Shown in pieces: positions 52,825-60,500 of a stretch of 64,000 nucleotides of DNA (within the stretch, counting starts at the first letter, position 1; every line of letters starts with the position of its first letter). The stretch is from Arthrobacter caoxuetaonis (lineage in GTDB: Bacteria; Actinomycetota; Actinomycetes; Actinomycetales; Micrococcaceae), in contig NZ_CP099466.1 of assembly GCF_023921125.1 (NCBI RefSeq), forward strand, positions 2,604,001 to 2,668,000. The letters run 5' to 3'. A program made the translations under genes and the position numbers. Under the pieces are notes generated by a model, which saw nothing but the letters and a program-made list of their open reading frames with translations, had not been told where the DNA came from and made no database searches.

Positions 52825-53838
52825 ATGCGCATACTAGTCACCGGAGGAACCGGGTACATCGGCTCCCACACCACCCTGGAACTGCTCAACGCGGGACATG
52901 ACGTCGTCGTCATGGACAACCTGGCCAACTCCAGCACCACGTCCCTGGAGCGGGTGGCAGAGCTGGCCGGACGCACTGCCGACTTTGTCCAGGCAGACCT
53001 GCTGGATCCGCAGGCGCTCGAGGATATCTTCGCCACCCACTCCCCCGACGCCGTCATCCATTTCGCCGGTCTCAAGGCCGTGGGCGAGTCCGTGGCCAAG
53101 CCGCTGCACTACTACCGGAACAACGTTGCCGGCACCTTGAACCTGCTCGAAGCCATGGACCGACATGACGTCCGGACCATCGTTTTCAGCTCCTCCGCCA
53201 CGGTCTACGGTGCTTCCGAAGAAGTGCCGCTGGTCGAGAAGATGCCCATGGACGCCGTAAACCCCTACGGGCGGACCAAGGAACAGATCGAAGACATCCT
53301 GGCCGACCTCGGCGCCTCAGATGAGCGCTGGAGCATCGCGCTGCTGCGCTACTTCAACCCCGTTGGCGCCCACGAATCCGGCCGCATCGGCGAAGACCCC
53401 ACGGGTGTGCCGAACAACCTGCTGCCCTTCGTGGCACAGGTCGCCGTGGGCCGCCGTGAGAAGGTCATGGTCTTCGGCAACGACTACCCCACCCCGGACG
53501 GCACAGGTGTCCGCGACTACATCCACGTGGTTGACCTTGCCGCAGGCCATCTGGCGGCACTGGATTACATCGCTGCCCGCAAGGGCGTCAAGCGGTGGAA
53601 CCTGGGCACCGGCAACGGTTCCTCGGTCCTTCAAGTGCTGGCTGCGTTCTCCAAGGCTGCCGGCAAGGACGTGCCCTACGAATTTGCTCCGCGCCGGCCC
53701 GGAGACGCCGCCGTCAGCTACGCCGATCCGTCCGCTGCCCTGGCTGAACTGGGCTGGTCCGCAAGCCGTTCCCTGGATGACATGTGCCGGGACCACTGGA
53801 ACTGGCAGAAGCAGAACCCGCAGGGCTACGCCTCCTAA
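52825..53838 (+). CDS. galE: UDP-glucose 4-epimerase
   Basis: This short-chain dehydrogenase-type enzyme interconverts UDP-glucose and UDP-galactose with bound NAD+. The 337-residue protein has the nucleotide motif VTGGTGYIGSHTTLELL, the catalytic Ser/Tyr/Lys set in FSSSATVYG and NPYGRTKEQIE, and the substrate loop YFNPVGAHESG. The length is standard. It provides UDP-galactose for wall or exopolysaccharide. It ends 14 nt before a long palindrome. Confidence 0.95.
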   Translation: MRILVTGGTGYIGSHTTLELLNAGHDVVVMDNLANSSTTSLERVAELAGRTADFVQADLLDPQALEDIFATHSPDAVIHFAGLKAVGESVAKPLHYYRNNVAGTLNLLEAMDRHDVRTIVFSSSATVYGASEEVPLVEKMPMDAVNPYGRTKEQIEDILADLGASDERWSIALLRYFNPVGAHESGRIGEDPTGVPNNLLPFVAQVAVGRREKVMVFGNDYPTPDGTGVRDYIHVVDLAAGHLAALDYIAARKGVKRWNLGTGNGSSVLQVLAAFSKAAGKDVPYEFAPRRPGDAAVSYADPSAALAELGWSASRSLDDMCRDHWNWQKQNPQGYAS

Positions 53839-53852
53839 CCCCGTCTTCCCGC

Positions 53853-53908
53853 CGAGAGGCCAGTTACGGCTCCTTTGAGACGTCAAAGGAGCCGTAACTG
53901 GCCTCTCG
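53853..53908. repeat. Perfect 26-bp palindrome, copy D (same architecture)
   Basis: Arms 53853-53878 and 53883-53908 pair perfectly around 4 nt. It starts CGAGAGGCCAGTTACGGCTC, sharing only CGAGA with copies A-C, but it has the same arm length and position (14 nt after a stop). A separate, classical terminator lies 22 nt downstream. Confidence 0.85.
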
Positions 53909-53930
53909 TGTGTGTGTGGGTGGGGGAAAC

Positions 53931-53976
53931 AAAAAGGCCGTGCCCGCAACCTGGTGCATGCGGGCACGGCCTTTTT
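53931..53976. terminator. Strong bidirectional terminator between galE and gltA
   Basis: AAAAAGGCCGTGCCCGCA (53931-53948) pairs perfectly with its complement at 53959-53976 around a 10-nt loop, with A/T tracts at both ends. It serves the convergent galE and gltA genes. Confidence 0.9.
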
Positions 53977-53987
53977 GATCCTGGGGT

Positions 53988-55280
53988 TTAGCGCTCCGGG
54001 TAGTTGCGCTCCGGGAGGCCCGTGTAAAGCTGGCGCGGACGGCCGATCTTCGTCTGCGGGTCCTGCATCATTTCGCGCCACTGGGCAATCCAGCCCGGCA
54101 GGCGTCCGATGGCGAACAGCACGGTGAACATCTTCTCCGGGAAGCCCATGGCCTTGTAGATCAGCCCGGTGTAGAAGTCGACGTTCGGGTAGAGCTTGCG
54201 CTCAATGAAGTAGTCGTCCGCGAGGGCCTTCTCTTCGAGGCGCATCGCGATGTCCAGCAGTTCGTCGTTGCCGCCGAGGTCCGCGAGGATCTCGTGTGCG
54301 GTTGCCTTGACGATCTTGGCGCGCGGGTCGTAGTTCTTGTAGACGCGGTGCCCGAAGCCCATGAGCTTCACGCCGTCTTCCTTGTTCTTGACCTTCTCCA
54401 TGAAGTCCTCCGGCGCCATGCCGGTGGACTGGATGTCGCGGAGCATGTTCAGGACGGCTTCGTTGGCGCCGCCGTGCAGCGGGCCGAAGAGCGCGGAGAT
54501 GCCTGCGGAGATCGAGGCGAACATGTTGGCGTTCGAGCTGCCGACCAGGCGCACAGTCGACGTCGAACAGTTCTGCTCGTGGTCCGCATGCAGGATGAGC
54601 AGCAGGTCCAGTGCCTTGACCAGCTTCGGATCCAGTTCGTACGGCTCGGCCGGCAGGCCGAAGGAGAGCCGCATGAAGTTCTCCACCAGGTTCATGGAGT
54701 TGTCCGGGTAGAGCATGGGCTGGCCGATGCTCTTTTTGTGCGCGTAGGCAGCAATGACGGGGAGCTTCGCCATGAGGCGGACGGTGGAGAGTTCCACCTG
54801 CTCTTCGTCGAACGGGTCCAGGGAGTCCTGGTAGAACGTGGACAGCGCACTGACGGCGGAGGAAAGCACCGGCATCGGGTGGGCGTCACGCGGGAAACCG
54901 CCGAAGAACCCCTTCAGGTCCTCGTGCAGCAGCGTGTGGCGGCGGATGCGCTGGTCAAAGGAATCAAGTTCCGCAGGCGTGGGCAGGTTGCCGTAGATCA
55001 GCAGGTACGAGGTTTCGAGGAAGCTCGAATGCTTGGCCAGCTGCTCAATCGGGTACCCGCGGTAACGCAGGATGCCGGCGTCACCGTCGATGTAGGTGAT
55101 CGCCGAGGTGGTTGCCGCGGTATTCATGAAGCCCGGGTCGAAGGTGACCGTCCCGGTCTGCTTCAGCAGCTTTGAGACGTCAAACCCGTCGTTGCCTTCT
55201 TTGGCCGCGATGCGGGGCAGTTCGAGCTTGTCGCCCGGTTCGGTCCCATAGTGCAGCTCGGCACTTGGTCGCTCAGTCAT
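53988..55280 (-). CDS. gltA: Citrate synthase
   Basis: This enzyme condenses acetyl-CoA and oxaloacetate to citrate, the entry of the TCA cycle. The 430-residue type II-like protein has the catalytic His in LILHADHEQNCSTS, the second His in GFGHRVYKNYDPRA, and the Asp in YPNVDFYTGLIY. AAGGAG precedes the ATG. The length and C-terminal R(K)YPER-like end fit bacterial hexameric enzymes. The upstream 185-nt gap probably carries its promoter; no operator was recognised. Confidence 0.96.
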   Translation of the reverse strand: MTERPSAELHYGTEPGDKLELPRIAAKEGNDGFDVSKLLKQTGTVTFDPGFMNTAATTSAITYIDGDAGILRYRGYPIEQLAKHSSFLETSYLLIYGNLPTPAELDSFDQRIRRHTLLHEDLKGFFGGFPRDAHPMPVLSSAVSALSTFYQDSLDPFDEEQVELSTVRLMAKLPVIAAYAHKKSIGQPMLYPDNSMNLVENFMRLSFGLPAEPYELDPKLVKALDLLLILHADHEQNCSTSTVRLVGSSNANMFASISAGISALFGPLHGGANEAVLNMLRDIQSTGMAPEDFMEKVKNKEDGVKLMGFGHRVYKNYDPRAKIVKATAHEILADLGGNDELLDIAMRLEEKALADDYFIERKLYPNVDFYTGLIYKAMGFPEKMFTVLFAIGRLPGWIAQWREMMQDPQTKIGRPRQLYTGLPERNYPER

Positions 55281-55465
55281 TTCTCTCCTTCAGGAGTTTG
55301 AAGAACCCACTGCTACGGGCCCGCGTCCCGGGAGGGGGCGCCCATAGTACACATTCGGTGCTTAAACTATTTCGCTAAAACGCTACCGGCTGACCGGGCG
55401 ATACCACTAATCGGTAACCATGTTGTTGTGCAAGCGCAACATGCTCGGATTGTGTCACCGGCCAA

Positions 55466-56620
55466 TTATCCCGCCGCGGCGGTGAGCCTGCGTGCTGCCG
55501 CGGCAATCCGTTCATCACTGCCGGTCAGGGCCACGCGGATGAAACCGGACCCCGCCTCGCCGTAGATGACGCCGGGACCGACGACGATGCCCAGGGCCGC
55601 GAAGCGTTCGACGGTGGTCCAGGTATCCTCTCCTGCGGTGGCCCAGAGGTAGAGGCCGGCGTCGGACGCTTCGATCCGCAGCCCAAAGGCTTCCAGTGCC
55701 GGAACCAGCAGTTCCCGCCTGGAACGGTATTTGTCCTTTTGCACAGCGACGTGTCCGTCCTCGGACAGGGCAGCCTGCATGGCGGACTGCACCGGAGCCG
55801 GGACAATCATGCCGGCATGCTTGCGGCTGTTGACGAGGTTCGCCATGATCGCGCTGTCCCCCGCAACAAAGGCCGCGCGGTAGCCGGCAAGATTGGATTG
55901 CTTGCTCAACGAGTACACGGCCAGCAGGGAATCGCTGCTGCCTCCGCTGACCCGGGGATCGAGGACCGAAGGAACGGGCTGTCCGCCGCGTGCGGTGTCC
56001 CATTCGCCCCAGCCGAGTTCTGCGTAGCACTCGTCCGAGGCAACCACGGCGCCAAGCGCACGCGCCTGCCTTACAAGCTTGGCCAGGGAATCGGCACCGC
56101 GGACAATACCGGTCGGATTCCCCGGGGAGTTGACCCAGACCAGCCGAACCCGGGACCGCGTCTGTGCGTCAAGGTCCTCCAGGTCGTCGGCCGCGACCGG
56201 CGTGGCACCGGCAAGCACGGCACCCATGTCGTAGGTCGGATAGGCAACGGTGGGACGTACGACGACGTCGCCTTCCCTGAGCCCAAGCAGCAGCGGGAGC
56301 CAGGCAACAAGCTCCTTGGAACCGACGGTGGGCATGATGTCCTGCGGGTCCAGGTCCGGGACCCCGCGGCGGCGGGCAAACCAGTCCGCGATGGCGCGGC
56401 GAAGCTCCAAGGTGCCGTGGGTCGTGGGATAGCCCGGCGCGTCAGCAGCCCCCGCGAGGGCCTCCTGGATGAAGTCCGGAGTCGGATCCACCGGTGTCCC
56501 GATGGATAGGTTCACGGCACCGTCCGGGTGTTCCGACGCCTGCCTGACGTAGGGAGCCATGGCTTCCCAGGGGTACTCCGGAAGGTTTAGTCCGAAGCTC
56601 CGGGAGTCGGAGCCGCTCAT
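55466..56620 (-). CDS. dapC: Succinyldiaminopimelate transaminase
   Basis: This PLP enzyme makes N-succinyl-LL-diaminopimelate, the step between DapD and DapE. The 384-residue class I aminotransferase has VWVNSPGNPTG for cofactor and substrate binding and the PLP lysine in YSLSKQSNLAGYR. The C-terminal GSGFIRVALTGS carries the substrate-carboxylate Arg. It overlaps fdxA by 4 nt, an arrangement (fdxC-dapC) also found in mycobacteria. All three dap genes of this window thus work in one pathway but lie in separate units. Confidence 0.9.
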   Translation of the reverse strand: MSGSDSRSFGLNLPEYPWEAMAPYVRQASEHPDGAVNLSIGTPVDPTPDFIQEALAGAADAPGYPTTHGTLELRRAIADWFARRRGVPDLDPQDIMPTVGSKELVAWLPLLLGLREGDVVVRPTVAYPTYDMGAVLAGATPVAADDLEDLDAQTRSRVRLVWVNSPGNPTGIVRGADSLAKLVRQARALGAVVASDECYAELGWGEWDTARGGQPVPSVLDPRVSGGSSDSLLAVYSLSKQSNLAGYRAAFVAGDSAIMANLVNSRKHAGMIVPAPVQSAMQAALSEDGHVAVQKDKYRSRRELLVPALEAFGLRIEASDAGLYLWATAGEDTWTTVERFAALGIVVGPGVIYGEAGSGFIRVALTGSDERIAAAARRLTAAAG

Positions 56621-56940
56621 TCCTGGTTCTGCGGCGGGAGCGCGGCGATCAGCGGGTGATCCTTGTGGGTGTTGCCAAGCTTCGCTGCACCGCCGGGCGA
56701 TCCCAGGTCATCGAAGAATTCGACGTTGGCCTTGTAGTAATCGGCCCATTCCTCAGGAGTGTCGTCCTCGTAGTAAATGGCTTCAACCGGGCACACGGGC
56801 TCGCAGGCGCCGCAGTCAACGCACTCATCGGGGTGGATGTAGAGGGAGCGTTCACCTTCGTAGATGCAGTCCACGGGGCATTCTTCAATGCAGGCCTTGT
56901 CCTTAACATCCACGCATGGCTGCGCAATTACGTACGTCAC
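56617..56940 (-). CDS. fdxA: 7Fe ferredoxin
   Basis: This 107-residue electron carrier has two cluster-binding regions: CVDVKDKACIEECPVDC and CVDCGACEPVCPVEA, giving one [3Fe-4S] and one [4Fe-4S] cluster as in actinobacterial FdxA/FdxC. The C-terminal 45 residues form the acidic extension usual in this group (WADYYKANVEFFDDLG). Its stop overlaps dapC by 4 nt, so both are translated from one mRNA. The redox partner is not evident here. Confidence 0.94.
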   Translation of the reverse strand: MTYVIAQPCVDVKDKACIEECPVDCIYEGERSLYIHPDECVDCGACEPVCPVEAIYYEDDTPEEWADYYKANVEFFDDLGSPGGAAKLGNTHKDHPLIAALPPQNQE

Positions 56941-57052
56941 GTCCCTTTGCCTTCCTTGGTGTGCGGATCTGCGCGGATCAGCAGATGTCCACGAGGTAAT
57001 GCTTCCACGTTAGTGGCCACGACCATTATCTCCCAGCCGGAGGCTCCCCGCG

Positions 57053-57058
57053 TACGAT
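57053..57058 (+). promoter_or_regulatory. Candidate -10 box (TACGAT)
   Basis: TACGAT ends 6 nt before the GTG at 57065, so the transcript of the small gene pair is probably leaderless. Confidence 0.4.
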
Positions 57059-57064
57059 GTAACA

Positions 57065-57313
57065 GTGACTTCACAGAGCCCCGAATCCCGGCTGCGCGAG
57101 GCCGGAACCGGGCGCCGCGCCGTCGTCCGCTACCGGATCCCGGGCGGGCTCACTGACGCCTTGGGGATCATTACGGCACTGGACCCGGACAGCTGCACCC
57201 TTGAAACCCGCAGCGGCGCGGTCACCATCCCCTGGCACCTGGTAACGGCAGGCAAACCGGTTCCCGATCCTCCTGCCCGCAGGGCCCGCCCGGGCGGCGG
57301 TATGCTGGCCTGA
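57065..57313 (+). CDS. Small protein, possible GNAT N-terminal-like domain
   Basis: This 82-residue protein starts at GTG (VTSQSPESRLREAGTG) and contains RRAVVRYRIPGGLTDALGII and LETRSGAVTIPWHLV. The pattern resembles the non-catalytic N-terminal part of some actinobacterial acetyltransferases, but the acetyl-CoA-binding domain is absent. It may be a free-standing regulatory or RNA-binding domain. It overlaps the next gene by 1 nt (TGATG). The function is unknown. Confidence 0.7.
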   Translation: MTSQSPESRLREAGTGRRAVVRYRIPGGLTDALGIITALDPDSCTLETRSGAVTIPWHLVTAGKPVPDPPARRARPGGGMLA

Positions 57314-57837
57314 TGCCAAACGACGAGGACATCCAAGCGCGGGGACGCGCGCTGAGTTCACCCGTCCGGCTGCGGATCCTCCGTCTCTGCCTGCACCGGG
57401 AACGGACCAACAAGGAGATTGCCGAGGCGCTGGAACTGAATCCTGCGACCGCGCTGCATCATGTCCGCACCCTGCTGGGCACCGGCTTCCTGGCGGCCGG
57501 CGAACCCCGCACGGGGAACCGGGGGGCGAAGGAAATCCCGTACCGGGCCACCGGCCTCAGCTGGCGCACGTCCCTGCCGGAGGGAGCCAACGCCGTCCTG
57601 GTCGAAACGTTCCTGCAGGAAATCGACGGACTCGCGCCGTCGGACATTGAAGTCATGCGCATGGGCGTGTGCCTTAACGACGAAAACCGCCGCGGGCTGA
57701 TGGAACGCCTGCGGGCGGTTTTCGATGAGTATGCGCTGCGGGAACCTGATGCGGACGGCACCCCAACGTCCCTGATGCTGGCCCATCACCTGGACCGAAC
57801 CGGCGCCGAACAGCTTCCTGCTGCGCCCCTGGGCTAG
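57313..57837 (+). CDS. ArsR-like winged-helix regulator
   Basis: This 174-residue protein has a winged-helix DNA-binding domain: ALSSPVRLRILRLCLHRERT, then NKEIAEALELNPATALHHVR with the recognition helix. It lacks the metal-binding cysteines of classical ArsR repressors. The following 95 residues, with a conserved-looking EIPYRATGLSW and a helical end, may sense a ligand or dimerise. Its translation is coupled to the preceding small gene (TGATG). Target genes are not obvious. Confidence 0.82.
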   Translation: MPNDEDIQARGRALSSPVRLRILRLCLHRERTNKEIAEALELNPATALHHVRTLLGTGFLAAGEPRTGNRGAKEIPYRATGLSWRTSLPEGANAVLVETFLQEIDGLAPSDIEVMRMGVCLNDENRRGLMERLRAVFDEYALREPDADGTPTSLMLAHHLDRTGAEQLPAAPLG

Positions 57838-57852
57838 CTCGGGCAGCCCGGT

Positions 57853-58356
57853 CTACTCCGGAGAGACTGGTCCCGGGCGGTAGCCTGGGTCGGTGCCGTA
57901 GGCCACTCCGGGCACTGACTCCGGATGACTGCGCTGGTACCGTGCTTCGCGACGCAGCACCGCTGCGCACACGAGGACCGCTGCCACAGTGGCCACGGCC
58001 TGGCCGTAGAGCCACACGATTCCTGCCGTAACGACAGGCAGCTCGACCCCGGAGGCCGTTCCCGTCACGATCAGCGGACCGCCGAGCAGGTCAAGGGTGA
58101 ACAGTCCCAGCAGGACGTAGGTCAGGACACCTGTCAGGGCGCTGACCAGGACCGAGCGCGCCCACAGGCCGGTGAAGACCGAGACGGCAGCGCTGAAAAG
58201 AAGCGCCGCTGCAGCGCCGAGGGGCAACGGAGTGTCCCCGGCGTAGAGCACCTGCGCGTGGAGTGAGGTTCCCAGGACTCCGGCGGCAATGCCGCCAAGC
58301 ACAACGGCCACCGGGCCCCGCCTGCGCGGGACCCGGTGACCGGAGCTGGATGCCAT
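57853..58356 (-). CDS. Four-helix membrane protein, unknown function
   Basis: This 167-residue protein has four hydrophobic segments (AVVLGGIAAGVLGTSLHAQVLYAG, LGAAAALLFSAAVSVFTGLW, LVSALTGVLTYVLLGLFTLD, AGIVWLYGQAVATVAAVLVCAAVL), a basic N-terminus and a Pro-rich C-terminal tail. No named family is recognised with confidence. It starts 10 nt after the typA stop, and a -10 box inside the typA end suggests its own leaderless promoter. Confidence 0.65.
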   Translation of the reverse strand: MASSSGHRVPRRRGPVAVVLGGIAAGVLGTSLHAQVLYAGDTPLPLGAAAALLFSAAVSVFTGLWARSVLVSALTGVLTYVLLGLFTLDLLGGPLIVTGTASGVELPVVTAGIVWLYGQAVATVAAVLVCAAVLRREARYQRSHPESVPGVAYGTDPGYRPGPVSPE

Positions 58357-58363
58357 GGAGATG

Positions 58364-58369
58364 ATGCTA
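58364..58369 (-). promoter_or_regulatory. Candidate -10 box (TAGCAT) at the typA 3' end
   Basis: On the minus strand TAGCAT lies 7 nt before the membrane-protein ATG. It overlaps the typA stop codon (58367-58369). Confidence 0.35.
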
Positions 58370-60289
58370 CGCCTTGGCGCGGGCGCGGGTTACCTTGGCA
58401 CGCTCGTTAGCGTTGAGAACCAGCTTGCGGATGCGGATGGACTCAGGGGTAACTTCCACGCACTCGTCTTCGCGGGCGAATTCGAGCGACTCTTCCAGGG
58501 TGAGCTTCCGCGGCGGGGTCAGGTTCTCGAAGGTGTCCGAGGAAGCGGCACGCATGTTGGTGAGCTGCTTTTCCTTGGTGATGTTCACGTCCATGTCATC
58601 GGCGCGGGAGTTCTCGCCGACGATCATGCCTTCGTAAACCTCGGAGGTGGGCTCCACGAAGAAGGAACCGCGTTCCTGCAGCTTGATCATGGCGAACGGC
58701 GTCACGACGCCTGAACGGTCGGCAATCATCGAGCCGTTGGTGCGGTACTCGATGGGGCCTGCCCACGGCTCGTAGCCTTCAGCGATGGACGCGGAGATGC
58801 CGGCGCCGCGGGTTTCCGTGAGGAAGCGGGTGCGGAAGCCGATCAGGCCACGGGCGGGAACAATGAATTCCATCCGGACCCAGCCGGTGCCGTGGTTGGA
58901 CATGTTGACCATGCGGCCCTTGCGGGCGGCCATCAGCTGCGTCACGGCGCCGAGGTATTCCTCGGGGACGTCGATGGTCATGTGTTCCATCGGCTCGTGG
59001 ATCTTGCCGTCGATCATCTTGGTGACAACCTGCGGCTTGCCCACGGTCAGCTCGAAGCCTTCGCGGCGCATCTGCTCCACGAGGATGGCCAGTGCGAGCT
59101 CGCCTCGGCCCTGGACTTCCCAGGCATCCGGACGCTCGGTCGGCAGAACCCGGAGGGAGACGTTACCGATCAGTTCCTTGTCCAGGCGGTCCTTGACCTG
59201 GCGCGCGGTGACCTTTGCGCCCTTGACCTTGCCGGCCAGCGGCGAGGTGTTGATACCGATGGTCATGGAGATCGCGGGATCATCCACGGTGATCAGCGGC
59301 AGCGGCTTGGGGTTGTCGACGTCGGTCAGCGTTTCACCGATGGTGATGTCCTCGATACCGGCAACAGCCACGATTTCGCCGGGGCCTGCAGACTCGGTCG
59401 GAACACGGTCGAGGGCCTTGGTGGCCAGCAGCTCGGTGATCTTCACGGTCTTCATGGTGCCGTCGGCACGGGCCCAGGCAACCTGCTGGCCCTTGCGCAG
59501 GGTGCCGTTGAAGATGCGCAGCAGCGCGAGGCGGCCCAGGAAGGGGGAAGCATCCAGGTTGGTGACGTGCGCCTGCAGGACACCTTCCGGATCGTAGGTC
59601 GGAGCGGGGATGTGCTCGATGATGGTCTGGAACAGCGGTTCCAGGTTGTCATTCGCCGGAGCCTGGCCGTCAGCGGGCTGCTCAAGGGAGGCAGCACCGA
59701 CGCGGGCGGCGGCGTAGACAACGGGAACGTTGAGGACCAGGTCCAGATCAAGGTCGGGAACTTCGTCCGCGAGGTCGGATGCCAGGCCCAGGAGCAGGTC
59801 CATGGACTCGCTGACAACTTCATCGATGCGGGCGTCGGGGCGGTCGGTCTTGTTGACCAGCAGCACGACGGGAAGCTTGGCGGCGAGGGCCTTGCGCAGC
59901 ACGAAGCGGGTCTGCGGCAGCGGGCCTTCGGAAGCGTCTACCAGGAGCACAACGCCGTCGACCATGGAGAGGCCGCGCTCGACCTCACCGCCGAAGTCGG
60001 CGTGGCCGGGGGTATCGATCACGTTGATGGTGATGGTTTCGCCGTTGGCGGCGGGGCCGTTGTAGAACACGGTGGTGTTCTTGGCCAGGATGGTGATGCC
60101 CTTTTCACGTTCCAGGTCGCCTGAGTCCATCACGCGGTCTTCGACATCTCCGTGCGAGGCGAAGGAGTTCGTCTGCTTGAGCATGGCGTCGACGAGGGTC
60201 GTTTTGCCGTGGTCAACGTGGGCCACAATAGCAACGTTGCGGAGATCGCTACGCACTGCGCTGTTCACAGCCGTGTTGGTTTCTGACAT
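58367..60289 (-). CDS. typA: Ribosome-associated translational GTPase TypA/BipA
   Basis: This elongation-factor-like GTPase helps 50S assembly and stress adaptation. The 640-residue protein has G1 AHVDHGKTT, G3 DTPGHADFGGEVER, G4 LVNKTDRPDA, then domains II and III and the TypA-specific C-terminal domain (GRKGRMVNMSNHG-like region reads ARKGRMVNMSNHGTG). The end is basic. It is encoded alone on the minus strand; the 211 nt before it hold no other gene. Gene order typA near a peptide ABC transporter is conserved in actinobacteria. Confidence 0.95.
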   Translation of the reverse strand: MSETNTAVNSAVRSDLRNVAIVAHVDHGKTTLVDAMLKQTNSFASHGDVEDRVMDSGDLEREKGITILAKNTTVFYNGPAANGETITINVIDTPGHADFGGEVERGLSMVDGVVLLVDASEGPLPQTRFVLRKALAAKLPVVLLVNKTDRPDARIDEVVSESMDLLLGLASDLADEVPDLDLDLVLNVPVVYAAARVGAASLEQPADGQAPANDNLEPLFQTIIEHIPAPTYDPEGVLQAHVTNLDASPFLGRLALLRIFNGTLRKGQQVAWARADGTMKTVKITELLATKALDRVPTESAGPGEIVAVAGIEDITIGETLTDVDNPKPLPLITVDDPAISMTIGINTSPLAGKVKGAKVTARQVKDRLDKELIGNVSLRVLPTERPDAWEVQGRGELALAILVEQMRREGFELTVGKPQVVTKMIDGKIHEPMEHMTIDVPEEYLGAVTQLMAARKGRMVNMSNHGTGWVRMEFIVPARGLIGFRTRFLTETRGAGISASIAEGYEPWAGPIEYRTNGSMIADRSGVVTPFAMIKLQERGSFFVEPTSEVYEGMIVGENSRADDMDVNITKEKQLTNMRAASSDTFENLTPPRKLTLEESLEFAREDECVEVTPESIRIRKLVLNANERAKVTRARAKA

Positions 60290-60500
60290 GCGTGAAGACT
60301 CAATTCATTGGTTACAGTTCGGGGATAATTCACAGTGGTCCGGAGTCGATCCGGAAAGTCCGGCAGTTCTGTACAAATGCTGCGTTGGAACACACGTGTA
60401 AGAAGTCACCGAAAGGCCGCTGTCAGCGGGCACCATACCATTCTAGTCGTTTTGCCAAAGGTTCCCTAATGCGCGGTCCTCAGCGGAACCAGAGGCGGCA

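Noticed and set aside
58892..60124. A 410-codon plus-strand frame over typA
   Set aside because: It is antisense to the GTPase domain and shows shadow composition (Gly/Val/Asp/His-rich).
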